Assembly (NCBI RefSeq): GCF_000955955.1
Contig: NZ_JYJG01000121.1
Location: 1 to 55,949, forward strand
Source of the DNA: Lentzea aerocolonigenes
GTDB lineage: Bacteria; Actinomycetota; Actinomycetes; Mycobacteriales; Pseudonocardiaceae
Length of the DNA: 55,949 nt
Direction: 5' to 3'
Both the position numbers and the translations under genes were made by a program. The first letter of the stretch is position 1. Every line of letters begins with the position of its first letter. Under the pieces are notes generated by a model. That model searched no databases. It saw nothing but the letters and a program-made list of their open reading frames with translations, and was not told the DNA's origin. Of the stretch, positions 7,926 to 16,368 are shown piece by piece.

Positions 7926-8015
7926 TCAGCGCCGAGTCGGCGGCTTGGGGGTGGCGGGCTTCTGCGCGCGCCGGAAGTCTCCACTGGACGTGCACGGCTT
8001 CTTCGACATGATCAT
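7926..8015 (-). CDS. Small basic proline-rich peptide, 27-29 residues
   Basis: The peptide reads MIMSKKPCTSSGDFRRAQKP and ends ATPKPPTRR. It is basic, has one Cys and a C-terminus resembling a proline-rich ribosome- or nucleic-acid-binding tail. Third-position GC is high, but the ribosome site is weak. The start could be either ATG (8015 or 8009). The remainder of 8016-8215 holds only a GC-rich hairpin (8112-8134) and the promoter region of the amidohydrolase gene. Confidence 0.35.
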   Translation of the reverse strand: MIMSKKPCTSSGDFRRAQKPATPKPPTRR

Positions 8016-8111
8016 GTGACGTCGTTCCCGCGGTCGTGGTTGCTTCGGGATGCACAAAGGGCCCGCCGGTTCATGCTCGACGGACCCTCTGGTTGGAGAA
8101 AAGTCTGGTCG

Positions 8112-8134
8112 GGGCGGACCCTGGGGGTCGGCCC
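8112..8134. other. GC-rich hairpin in the amidohydrolase upstream region
   Basis: A 10-bp stem with one G-G mismatch (8112-8121 with 8125-8134) closes a 3-base loop. It lies about 80 bases before the amidohydrolase start. It is a possible terminator for transcripts entering from either side. Confidence 0.35.
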
Positions 8135-8215
8135 GCACCCGACGGAGCCAGGATTCCCAGGTCTTGCGGATGTATGCATGCTTGTGATCGGCATCACAAT
8201 GGCAGGATTCTCCGC

Positions 8216-9523
8216 ATGTCACTGCGTCTGCACGCCCCGGTGGTCCTGCCCTGCGACCCGTCCTGCTCCGTGTTGCGGGACGCCGTCGTGGACGTGGTCG
8301 ACGGTCGAATCACCTATGTGGGTGGTGCTGCCGACGCGCCCGCGTTCGACGGCGAGGTCCGGCGGCTGTCCGGGCTCCTGCTGCCCGGCCTGGTGAACAC
8401 CCACGCGCACAGCCCGATGACGGTGCTGCGCGGGCTCGGCTCCGACCTGCCGCTGCTGCGGTGGCTGAAGGAGCAGATGTGGCCGAACGAGGCCAAGATG
8501 ACCGCCGCCGACGTCGGTGTGGGCATGCTGCTCGGTGCCGTCGAGATGCTGCGGCACGGCGTCACCACCTCCGCCGAGATGTACTTCCACGGTCCTGAAC
8601 TGGTCTCCTCGATCCTGGCCGTCGGCTCACGGGTGGTGTTCGGTTCGGCGATCCTCGACCTGCCCGGCCTGTCGTGGCAGTCGATGACCAGCGAGATCAC
8701 CACGTGGATCGACGCGGACGGGCTGCGGTTCGGGCCCGGCGAGCGGATCGAGCTGGCCTTCGGGCCGCACTCCGCCTACACGCTGACGCCGTCGATGCTC
8801 ACGGCCGTGGCCGAGGAGGCACGGGCACGCGACGCGTTGCTGATGGTGCACGTCGCCGAGTCGCCGGAGGAGGACATCGCGCAGCGGGCCGAGTACGGAT
8901 CGGTGCCCGCGCTGCTCAAGGCCTCGGACGTGCTGGGCGGACGCGTGCTGTCCGCACACTCCGTGCACCTGTCGGACGACGACATCGCGCTGTACGCGTC
9001 GTACGGCGTCGGCGTGGCGCACTGCCCCGGCTCCAACGCCAAACTCGCGTCCGGCATCGCGCGGGTGCCTGCGTTGCTGCAGGCAGGAGTGAACGTGGGC
9101 CTCGGCACGGACGGACCGGCGTCGAACGACGACCTCGACCTGTTCGAAGAGGCACGGCTCGCGGCGATGTTCGCGCGGGTCTCGACGATGGACGCGACGG
9201 CGCTCGGGGCGGCGCAGGCGTTGCTGATGGCCACTCGGGGCGGGGCCGCGGCTCTGGGCCGCGACGACATCGGCGCGCTGGAGGCCGGGCGCTGGGCCGA
9301 CGTCGTGCACATCGACGTGGACGACCCGGCGTTCGCGACCGGTCTCGACGCGCCGGACGAGCAGCTGCTGGCGAACCTCGTCTGGGCTTCCGGGGCTCGC
9401 CGGGTCACCGACGTCTGGGTGGCCGGTGACCACGTCGTGGCCGGTGGGGAGTCGACTCGGGTGGACCGTCGGGAAGCGCAGGCCGGGGTGACCGCGGTGG
9501 CTCAGCGGCTGCGCACGACCTGA
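8216..9523 (+). CDS. Amidohydrolase of the MtaD/TrzN/guanine-deaminase-like family
   Basis: This 435-residue cytosolic metal-dependent deaminase or hydrolase has a composite beta-sandwich plus TIM barrel. Metal ligands are visible: HAH in LVNTHAHSPMTVLRG, His in LMVHVAESPEED, His in VLSAHSVHL, and the catalytic Asp in GLGTDGPASNDDLDLF. This motif set matches 5-methylthioadenosine/S-adenosylhomocysteine deaminases and 8-oxoguanine deaminase-like enzymes. The exact nitrogenous substrate cannot be assigned. The ATG at 8216 is chosen because the reading frame before it has no protein-like sequence. It ends one base before the convergent SDR gene. Confidence 0.88.
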   Translation: MSLRLHAPVVLPCDPSCSVLRDAVVDVVDGRITYVGGAADAPAFDGEVRRLSGLLLPGLVNTHAHSPMTVLRGLGSDLPLLRWLKEQMWPNEAKMTAADVGVGMLLGAVEMLRHGVTTSAEMYFHGPELVSSILAVGSRVVFGSAILDLPGLSWQSMTSEITTWIDADGLRFGPGERIELAFGPHSAYTLTPSMLTAVAEEARARDALLMVHVAESPEEDIAQRAEYGSVPALLKASDVLGGRVLSAHSVHLSDDDIALYASYGVGVAHCPGSNAKLASGIARVPALLQAGVNVGLGTDGPASNDDLDLFEEARLAAMFARVSTMDATALGAAQALLMATRGGAAALGRDDIGALEAGRWADVVHIDVDDPAFATGLDAPDEQLLANLVWASGARRVTDVWVAGDHVVAGGESTRVDRREAQAGVTAVAQRLRTT

Positions 9524-9524
9524 G

Positions 9525-10205
9525 TCAGCGCGGCCGTGGGCGGACGATCAGCTCGGTGATGTGGGCGTCCGGCGTCGCCAGCACGGCCGACGCCACCGCG
9601 CGGCCCACCGAGGCCGGGTCCAGGTACTGGGTGGCGTCGTAGTCGCCGCCCTCCTGGCGCCGCACCTCCTCCTGCATCGGCGTGGCGGTCCGGCCGGGGT
9701 AGACCGAGGTCACGCGCAACGACGGCTCGTCTGCCCGCAGGGCGTCGGCGTAGGCGCGGAGAGCGAACTTCGAGGCCGCGTAGACGCCCCAGCCCGGGTT
9801 GGCGTTGCGGCCCGCACCCGAGTTGATCAGCACGACGTGGCCGGAGGAGGCCCGCAGCTGGGCTAGCACGAGGTTGGTCAGCTCGGCCACCGCGAAGACG
9901 TTCACCTCGAAGGTTTTGCGCCAGTCGTCCTGGGAGGCCTCCGCAAGCGGGCCGAGGAGGGCAATGCCTGCGCTGTGGACCAGCACGTCCAAGCGGGACA
10001 GAGGACCGACGTCGGCCGAGGCCGCGTTGGTGAGGTCGAAAGGCCAAGCGGTTGCGCCTGGGAGTTCCGATGCCAGCAGAGACAGGGACGTTTCGTCGCG
10101 TCCGGCTAGCAGCAGGTCGTGGGTTGGGGCCAGACTGCGGGCGATGGCCGAGCCGATTCCGCTGGATGCCCCGGTGACGAGGGCGACCGGACGAGCTGCA
10201 TCCAT
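9525..10205 (-). CDS. Short-chain dehydrogenase/reductase
   Basis: This is a 226-residue NAD(P)-dependent SDR. The N-terminal nucleotide site is VALVTGASSGIGSAIA, then VLVHSAG, the catalytic Ser in VVLINSGAG and the YxxxK pair in YAASKFALRAYADALR. The tail is short, as in SDRs acting on small carbonyl substrates. The ATG at 10205 begins MDAARPVALVTG; a start 12 codons upstream at 10241 is possible but adds an atypical leader. It is divergent from the MFS gene, so the two may share a control region. Confidence 0.88.
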   Translation of the reverse strand: MDAARPVALVTGASSGIGSAIARSLAPTHDLLLAGRDETSLSLLASELPGATAWPFDLTNAASADVGPLSRLDVLVHSAGIALLGPLAEASQDDWRKTFEVNVFAVAELTNLVLAQLRASSGHVVLINSGAGRNANPGWGVYAASKFALRAYADALRADEPSLRVTSVYPGRTATPMQEEVRRQEGGDYDATQYLDPASVGRAVASAVLATPDAHITELIVRPRPR

Positions 10206-10255
10206 TGGTGACTCCGCTGGGGAGCTCACGTCGTCACGCATGGGGGAAACATAAC

Positions 10256-11431
10256 GTGCCCAGGAAGTTGATCCTGCCGTACTTGTGCCTGCTCTACTTC
10301 ATCAACTACCTGGACCGGGTCAACATCGGGTTCGCCGGGCCGAACGGGATGTCCGAGGAGCTCAAGCTCAGCGCGACCGTGTTCGGGTTCGCGTCCGGGG
10401 TGTTCTTCATCGGCTACCTGATCCTCGAGGTGCCCAGCAATCTGGCGCTGCACAAGTTCGGGGCGCGCAGGTGGATCGCCCGGATCATGGTCAGCTGGGG
10501 GATCGTGGCGAGCGCGATGGCGTTCGTGCCCAACGGCACGGTGCTCGTCGCGCTCAGGTTCCTGCTCGGCGTGGCGGAGGCCGGGTTCTTCCCCGGGATC
10601 ATCCTGTACCTGACGTACTGGTTCCCGGAGAAGGACCGGGCGCGGATCGTCGCGCTGTTCATGGTGGCGGTGCCGATCTCGACGGCGATCGGGTCGACGC
10701 TCAGCGGGTTGCTGATCCAGGTCACGGACTGGCGCACGATGTTCCTGATCGAGGGGCTGCCGGCGATCGCACTGGCGTTCGTGACGTGGTTCTGGTTGCC
10801 GGACAAGCCGGAGGAAGCGATCGAGGAAGCGCCCAAGGAGCACTGGCCGCTCAGGAAAGCCCTGACGCACCCGCGGATCCTGGCGTTGAGCTTCGTGTAC
10901 TTCGGGATCGTGTACGGGCTGTACACGCTGGGGTTCTTCCTGCCGACGATCATCAAGGGGCTCGCACCGGGAGCGAACATCGTCGAGCGCGGGCTGATCA
11001 ACGCGATCCCGTACGTCCTCGGTGCGGTCGCCATGATCCTGTGGGCCAGGCATGGAGACCGCACCGGAGAACGGAAGTGGCACGTCGCCGCGCCCATGTT
11101 GCTCGGCGGCGCGGCCATCCCCGTCGCGCTCTACCTCAGCAACCCCGTCGCGGCGATGGTCGCGGTGAGCATTTGCGCGATCGGTGTTTGTGCCGCTCTG
11201 CCCACGTTCTGGGCGCTGCCTACCAGTTTCCTCGGTGGCACGGCCGCGGCCGCGGGGATCGCGTTGATCAACTCACTGGGCAACGTGAGCGGGTTCGTCG
11301 CGCCCTACGTCACCGGGTGGCTGCGTGACCTCACCGGGACGCAGAAGACCGGGCTCTGGGTCGTCGGCGTCACGATGGTCACGGCGGCGGTGGTCGCGCT
11401 GGCTCAGGGCGCCGGGGCGAAGAAGGTGTAG
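10256..11431 (+). CDS. MFS transporter, anion:cation symporter (ACS) type
   Basis: This 391-residue inner-membrane carrier has about 12 transmembrane helices. The N-terminus PYLCLLYFINYLDRVNIGFAG, with the helix-1 motif LDRxN, is a hallmark of the phthalate/glucarate/tartrate ACS group. Motif A-like RRWIARIMVSWGI and the helix-5 block GVAEAGFFPGIILYLTYWFP also match. The GTG start at 10256 follows GGGGGAAA. The substrate is probably a small organic acid. It is divergent from the SDR, and its 3' end overlaps the convergent DUF3455 gene by 28 bases. Confidence 0.88.
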   Translation: MPRKLILPYLCLLYFINYLDRVNIGFAGPNGMSEELKLSATVFGFASGVFFIGYLILEVPSNLALHKFGARRWIARIMVSWGIVASAMAFVPNGTVLVALRFLLGVAEAGFFPGIILYLTYWFPEKDRARIVALFMVAVPISTAIGSTLSGLLIQVTDWRTMFLIEGLPAIALAFVTWFWLPDKPEEAIEEAPKEHWPLRKALTHPRILALSFVYFGIVYGLYTLGFFLPTIIKGLAPGANIVERGLINAIPYVLGAVAMILWARHGDRTGERKWHVAAPMLLGGAAIPVALYLSNPVAAMVAVSICAIGVCAALPTFWALPTSFLGGTAAAAGIALINSLGNVSGFVAPYVTGWLRDLTGTQKTGLWVVGVTMVTAAVVALAQGAGAKKV

Positions 11432-11946
11432 AGAGCCTTGTACGGCACGGAGATCTGGGCCCCGGCGGTGCAGCCGCCGGACGGAGCGACGCCGCCCTCG
11501 GTCGCGAGCCTCTGCACGTAGCTGACCTTGCCGAACAGACCGTCGCCGCGCACGGTCCTGGTCTTCAGCAGGAGCTCCGGCACGGCGCCCTTGACGTCGT
11601 TCTTGGCGCCGTCGACGGGTGCCGCCTCGACCGCACTACCGTCCACAGTGGAGATCCAGACCGGGCCGCGGGAGTGCAGGATGATCGGCTTGCCGTCCTT
11701 GTCCACCAACGTCGCGGCGGGCTCCAGGCCCTTCCACGCGTTCGCGGTGCACGAGTACGTCTGGACGCCTGTTGCCTGGTACTTGCCGATCAGCTTCTGG
11801 CCAGCCGGAACCTGCACGGCGGCCGCGACCGGAGCGTCGGGAGAAGCCTGGGCGACCGGGGTGGGCGTTGCGGTTCCCTGAGTCGTGCCACACGCGGTGA
11901 GACCCAGAAGAGCCGCGGCACCAACGAAAAGTCCAACCTTCTGCAC
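11404..11946 (-). CDS. DUF3455 family lipoprotein
   Basis: This 180-residue exported protein has a lipobox: the signal GLFVGAAALLGLTAC is followed by a Thr/Pro-rich linker. The mature part carries the DUF3455 pattern: YSCTANAWKGLEPAATLVD, then HSRGPVWISTVDGSAV, VPELLLKTRTVRGDGLFGKV, SYVQRLATEGGVAPSGGC and VPYKALYTFF. Family members are secreted and uncharacterised. The GTG start has GGAG six bases upstream. No operon partner is visible. Confidence 0.82.
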   Translation of the reverse strand: MQKVGLFVGAAALLGLTACGTTQGTATPTPVAQASPDAPVAAAVQVPAGQKLIGKYQATGVQTYSCTANAWKGLEPAATLVDKDGKPIILHSRGPVWISTVDGSAVEAAPVDGAKNDVKGAVPELLLKTRTVRGDGLFGKVSYVQRLATEGGVAPSGGCTAGAQISVPYKALYTFFAPAP

Positions 11947-12067
11947 AGCTCACTCCAAAGTAGACAGCCAATGTGGACGTTCCCTTGGCTGTCCGCGGTG
12001 CAGCCACCCATCACACGGACAGGCGGCTGCACCGGTTCATTCCAGCTGAGTGAGCCGAACCACAGGA

Positions 12068-14167
12068 TCAGTCGCAGATGCGGCGACGGTCCTTGCGCCA
12101 CACCACAGCGACGGACGGACGCGGTTGCGAGGTGCCACCGTCCGGCCAGTGCGACAGCGGGTTGTTGGCGGAGGCGCCGTCGATCTCACCGGGGTGCTGC
12201 ACGGACACCAGCACGAAGTCCTCGGTGACGACCGGACCACAGGTCTCCGCACCCTTGGGCACGGTGAGGAACTGCTTCACCAACCCGCGGCGCTTGCCCT
12301 CGACCGGCACCGCGAACAGGCCGTCGTTGGACCCCAGGGCGTTGCCGTCCGTGGAGATCCACAGGTTGCCGTGGTTGTCGAACGCGACGTTGTCCGGGCA
12401 CGAGATCGCGCTGACCTGCGACTTGTCGTAGCCGCCGAAGTACGTGCCGGGGTCTTTCGGGTCACCGCAGACCAGCAGCAGCTTCCACGAGAACGTGAGC
12501 GCCGTGTTGTCCGAACGACGCTCCTCGATCTCGAGGACGTGGCCGTGCTTGTTGTTGACGCGCGGCGCGATCTCGGTCGGACCTTCCTTGCCGGCTTTGC
12601 CGCGGTCTGTGTTGTTGGTCAGCGCGGCGTAGATCCGGCGGTTGTGCAGCGAGGGCTCGACGTCCTCCGGGCGGTCCATCTTCGTGGCGCCCACCTTGTC
12701 GGCGGCCAGACGCGTGAAGACGTAGACCTCCTCTGCGGTGAAGCCGGGGACGAAGGACTTGTCGCCGGCGGCCAGCGGGATCCACTTGCCCGAACCGTCG
12801 AACTGGCCGTCCGCGGGCAGGTTGCCGGCGCCGTCGATCTCGGCCGCCGGGCTGTCGCCGGTGAACTGCGCGACGTAGAGCGTGCCCTTGTCCAGCAGGC
12901 GCTTGTTGTGCTCGCGGGCGCGCTTCGAGTCGCCCTTCTGCATCTTCTCGTCCGAGACGAACTTGTACATGTAGTCGAAGCGCTCGTCGTCACCCATGTA
13001 CGCGACGACGCGGCCGTCCTTGGCGACGATGATGTTCGCGCCCTCGTGCTTGAAGCGGCCCAGCGCGGTGTGCTTGACCGGCGTCGACTTCTTGTCCAGC
13101 GGGTCGATCTCGACGATCCAGCCGAAGCGGTTGGCCTCGTTGGGCTCCTTCGACAGGTCGAAGCGCTTGTCGAAGTTCTCCCACTTGCGCAGCGACGCGC
13201 CACCGCTGATGCCGTAGCGGGCGAACTTGGCCTTGGTGTCCGGGTCGGTCACCAGGCTCGCGTTCGCGAAGTACTGGTTGAAGTTCTCCTCGCCGGACAG
13301 GATCGTGCCCCACGGCGTGACGCCGCCGGAGCAGTTGTTCTGCGTGCCCAGCACGGTCCTGCCGGTCGGGTCGGCGGAGGTCTGCAGGTACTTCGACCCG
13401 GCGGCGGGGCCACGCACCTCGAACGGCGTGGTGAGCGTGATCCGGCGGTTGTACTTCGCCTTGTCGTCCGGGCAGACGAACAGCTTGCCGGTGCGCGGGT
13501 CGCGGTCGACCATCACGACGGACAGGCCGTGCGCGGCCCACGCGATCTTGGCGTGCTTCTCGGTGATCGTGGTCGGCGACCAGTCCTTGAACATGAACGA
13601 CTCGGTCGTGTACTCGTGGTTGCTCACCATGAGCCAGCTGTTCGGGTCGCCGGGAACCGGGACGAGGCCGCAGAAGTCGTTGTTGAAGCCGAACTGCTGC
13701 GCCTGGGCTTCTGGCGTCTGGTTGTCGAAGTCGAACTTCGGCGCTCCCGGCAGGATCGGGTCGCCCCAGCGGACGACGACGTCCTGCTGGAAGCCAGGGG
13801 GCACGGTGATCTGGTCGAGGGTGTTGGGCTGCACCGACTCCCAGTTGAGGCCCTTGGAGCTGTGGCCGAGACCGAGGTCCAGGTCCACGTCGACATCGAC
13901 GTGCACCGGGGCAGCGGCGGCCGAGCCGGCCATCGCGAGTGCACCGGCGCCCGCGACCGCGACGACGGCGCCGGCCTTCAGCATGCCGCGACGAGTCACG
14001 ACGTTCTTGACGACGTCACCGAAGTAGGCGTTCTGCGACGTGTTGGGCGCCTCGTGCGCGCACGCGTTGCCGCAGCGGAACTCGCAGGTGACGGCCTGAC
14101 GCCCGAGCGGGTGGTTCGTCGGGAGCAGGGGCAGCAGGCGGCGGCCCCGATCGGTGGATGAAGACAC
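12068..14167 (-). CDS. PhoX-family alkaline phosphatase, Tat-exported (copy 1)
   Basis: This 699-residue DUF839/PhoX-type phosphatase probably hydrolyses phosphate esters outside the membrane using Ca2+/Fe3+. The N-terminal cytoplasmic block GRQAVTCEFRCGNACAHEAP is typical of actinobacterial members. A twin-arginine signal follows (TRRGMLKAGAVVAVAGAGAL, near residues 58-80). Family landmarks are VVVRWGDPILPGAP, LMVSNHEYT, KIAWAAHGLSVV, NNCSGGVTPWGTILSGEENF, RFGWIVEIDP, KHEGANIIV and FGGYDKSQVSAISCPDN. It lies downstream of its paralogue on the same strand, with a 129-base gap. The GTG start has GGAGG five bases upstream. Confidence 0.9.
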   Translation of the reverse strand: MSSSTDRGRRLLPLLPTNHPLGRQAVTCEFRCGNACAHEAPNTSQNAYFGDVVKNVVTRRGMLKAGAVVAVAGAGALAMAGSAAAAPVHVDVDVDLDLGLGHSSKGLNWESVQPNTLDQITVPPGFQQDVVVRWGDPILPGAPKFDFDNQTPEAQAQQFGFNNDFCGLVPVPGDPNSWLMVSNHEYTTESFMFKDWSPTTITEKHAKIAWAAHGLSVVMVDRDPRTGKLFVCPDDKAKYNRRITLTTPFEVRGPAAGSKYLQTSADPTGRTVLGTQNNCSGGVTPWGTILSGEENFNQYFANASLVTDPDTKAKFARYGISGGASLRKWENFDKRFDLSKEPNEANRFGWIVEIDPLDKKSTPVKHTALGRFKHEGANIIVAKDGRVVAYMGDDERFDYMYKFVSDEKMQKGDSKRAREHNKRLLDKGTLYVAQFTGDSPAAEIDGAGNLPADGQFDGSGKWIPLAAGDKSFVPGFTAEEVYVFTRLAADKVGATKMDRPEDVEPSLHNRRIYAALTNNTDRGKAGKEGPTEIAPRVNNKHGHVLEIEERRSDNTALTFSWKLLLVCGDPKDPGTYFGGYDKSQVSAISCPDNVAFDNHGNLWISTDGNALGSNDGLFAVPVEGKRRGLVKQFLTVPKGAETCGPVVTEDFVLVSVQHPGEIDGASANNPLSHWPDGGTSQPRPSVAVVWRKDRRRICD

Positions 14168-14224
14168 GCGGGCCTCCGAGATCGGTCAGTGTGGGAACTG
14201 GCCGAACCTAAGAGCCCAACGAGA

Positions 14225-14257
14225 TCGCCTGCCGTCCAGCAGATGAACGACAGGCGA
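14225..14257 (-). terminator. Hairpin between the two PhoX genes
   Basis: An 11-bp stem with one mismatch (14225-14235 with 14247-14257) lies just after the stop of copy 2 on the minus strand and well before the start of copy 1. It is probably a terminator or processing site. Confidence 0.45.
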
Positions 14258-14296
14258 ACTCGTACTACTCCCGAACGATCACAGCACGCTGGGTGA

Positions 14297-16312
14297 TCAA
14301 CCGATTTCACCCAGCTGACGACGGCCCTTGCGCCACACCGCCACGACCGACGGACGGGGTTGCGAAGTGCCTCCGTCCGGCCAGTGCGAAGCCGGCTTGT
14401 CCGCGGTCGCGCCGTCGATCTCGCCGGGGTGCTGCACGCAGACGGTGATCACCCGTTCGCCGACGATCGGACCGCACGTCTCACCACCACGTGGCACCGT
14501 GAGGAACAGCTTGAGGTGACCGCGTTCGGGCCCCTCCAACGGCACGCCGTAGAGGCCGTCGTTCAACCCGTCCAGCTTGCCGTCGGCGTCGGTGGAGATC
14601 CACAGGTTGCCGTGCCGGTCGAACGCCAGGTTGTCCGGACTGGAGATCGGGCTGACCTGCGACTTGTCGTAGCCGCCGAAGTACGTGTTCGGGTCGCCCG
14701 GGAAGCCGCACACCAGGAAGAGGTCCCAGCTGAACGTCAACGCCAGCGCGTCGCCACGGCGTTCGGTCAGCTCCAGCACCTGGCCGTGCCGGTTGTTCAC
14801 GCGCGGGTTCGGCTCGGTCGCGCCTTCCTTGCCCGCGGTCACGCCGCGCTCGACGTTGTTGGTGAGCGCGCAGTAGACGACGCCGGTGCGCGGATGGCAC
14901 TGGATGTCCTCGGGGCGGTCCATCTTGGTCGCGCCGACCTTGTCCGCCGCGATGCGCGTGAAGACGTACACCTCTTCCGCGGTCATGCCGGGCACGAAGG
15001 ACTTCTTGCCCGCTGCCAGCGGGATCCACTCGCCGGTGCCGTCGAACTTCCCGTCGGAGGGCAGCTTTCCGGTGCCGTCGATCTCGCTGACCGGGCTGTC
15101 GCCCTTGAACCGCCCGACGTAGAGGGTGCCGTCGTCGAGCAGTGTCATGTTGTGGCGGCGGGCGGCCTTGCTGTTGCCGTGCTTCATCTTGCCGTTCGAG
15201 ATGAACTTGTAGACGTACTCGAACCGCTCGTCGTCACCGGAGTACGCGACGACCCGGCCGTCCTCGGCGACGCGGATGTTGGCGGTCTCGTGCTTGAACC
15301 GGCCGAGGTGCGTGTGCTTGACCGGCGTCGAGTCCGGGTCGTTCGGGTCGAGCTCGATGACCCAGCCGAACCTGTTGACCTCGTTGGGTTCCTGCGCGAG
15401 GTCCCAGCGCTTGTCGAAGCGCTCCCATTTGCGCGTGGTCGCGGTGCCGGTGACGCCGTAGCGGGTCAGCTTCGGGTCGTTGCGGCCCGCGGCGTTGGCG
15501 AAGTACTGGTTGAAGTTCTCCTCGCCGGACAGGATCGTGCCCCACGGCGTGACGCCGCCGGAGCAGTTGTTGATCGTGCCGAAGACCTTCTTGCCCGTCG
15601 GGTCGGCCGAGGTCTTGAGCAGGTCGCTGCCCGCGGCCGGACCGCGCACCTCGAACGGCGTGTTGAGGGTGATCCGGCGGTTGTACCTGCTGAAGCGCGG
15701 CCGGTAGTGCCCGGAGAACAACGAGCGCTTGATCATGAACACGGACAGCCCGTGCGCGGCCCAGGCGATCTTCACCTGTTCCTCGGTGGGGTTCGCCGAG
15801 CTGTAGCCGTGGAACATCAACGGCTCGCTGGTGTACTCGTGGTTCGTGACCATGATCCCGGTCAGCTCCAACGGGTCCAGCGGCAGGATCGCGGCGAAGT
15901 CGCAGTTGTAACCGAACTGCTTCTCCTGCTTGGCGGCCGTCTGGTGGTCGAAGTCGAACTCCGGGACGCCGGGGAAGAGCGGGTCGCCCCAGCGGATCAC
16001 GACCCCCTGCTCGTACCCCTCGGGGACGACGACCTCGTCCTTGGTGTTGACCTGGACGGGCTTGAAGTCGAGTCCCCTGGGTGGGCGGCCCTGCGACTCG
16101 GGTTGCGCGGCGGCGGTCGCCGGCACGGCAACGGTCGCGGCGGCAGCGACGACGGCACCTGCCTTGAGGGCGGTGCGGCGGCTGATCAGGTCGCCGAGGT
16201 AGGGGTTGGCCGAGGTGTTCGGGACGTCGTGGAAGCACGCGTCCCCGCAGCGGTACTCGCAAGTCATCGCTGCTCTGCCGATTCGGTGGTTGACGAGCGG
16301 CAGAGGGATCAT
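14297..16312 (-). CDS. PhoX-family alkaline phosphatase, Tat-exported (copy 2)
   Basis: This 671-residue paralogue of the downstream PhoX has the same architecture. The N-terminal block reads GRAAMTCEYRCGDACFHDVP, the twin-arginine signal SRRTALKAGAVVAAAATVAV, and then VVIRWGDPLFPGVPEFDFDH, MVTNHEYTSEP, NNCSGGVTPWGTILSGEENF, FGWVIELDPNDPDSTPVKH and FGGYDKSQVSPISSPDN. The ATG at 16312 is chosen because TAGGAGG lies upstream and the N-terminus aligns with copy 1. The open frame continues far upstream only by overlapping the MFS gene in another frame. The SD touches the 3' arm of a 12-bp hairpin at 16324-16357. Confidence 0.9.
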   Translation of the reverse strand: MIPLPLVNHRIGRAAMTCEYRCGDACFHDVPNTSANPYLGDLISRRTALKAGAVVAAAATVAVPATAAAQPESQGRPPRGLDFKPVQVNTKDEVVVPEGYEQGVVIRWGDPLFPGVPEFDFDHQTAAKQEKQFGYNCDFAAILPLDPLELTGIMVTNHEYTSEPLMFHGYSSANPTEEQVKIAWAAHGLSVFMIKRSLFSGHYRPRFSRYNRRITLNTPFEVRGPAAGSDLLKTSADPTGKKVFGTINNCSGGVTPWGTILSGEENFNQYFANAAGRNDPKLTRYGVTGTATTRKWERFDKRWDLAQEPNEVNRFGWVIELDPNDPDSTPVKHTHLGRFKHETANIRVAEDGRVVAYSGDDERFEYVYKFISNGKMKHGNSKAARRHNMTLLDDGTLYVGRFKGDSPVSEIDGTGKLPSDGKFDGTGEWIPLAAGKKSFVPGMTAEEVYVFTRIAADKVGATKMDRPEDIQCHPRTGVVYCALTNNVERGVTAGKEGATEPNPRVNNRHGQVLELTERRGDALALTFSWDLFLVCGFPGDPNTYFGGYDKSQVSPISSPDNLAFDRHGNLWISTDADGKLDGLNDGLYGVPLEGPERGHLKLFLTVPRGGETCGPIVGERVITVCVQHPGEIDGATADKPASHWPDGGTSQPRPSVVAVWRKGRRQLGEIG

Positions 16313-16323
16313 GTGGTGGCCTC

Positions 16324-16357
16324 CTACGGTCGGTGCGGGAACCGCCACCGACCGTAG
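16324..16357 (-). terminator. Hairpin between the MFS gene and PhoX copy 2, abutting the SD
   Basis: A perfect 12-bp stem (16324-16335 with 16346-16357) lies 11 bases after the MFS stop on the minus strand. On the minus strand its last bases run directly into the GGAGG of PhoX copy 2. It can act as a terminator for the exporter gene, or as a leader structure affecting PhoX translation. Confidence 0.55.
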
Positions 16358-16368
16358 TTCAGCCGTTG

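Noticed and set aside
8016..8215. N-terminal extension of the amidohydrolase
   Set aside because: The frame is open for 60 more codons, but it crosses a hairpin and has no protein-like sequence. The family N-terminus begins at 8216.
12050..14161. A 703-codon plus-strand open frame opposite PhoX copy 1
   Set aside because: It is an antisense frame of a well-recognised gene. It contains no domain, only a low-complexity Arg/Val/Gly pattern.
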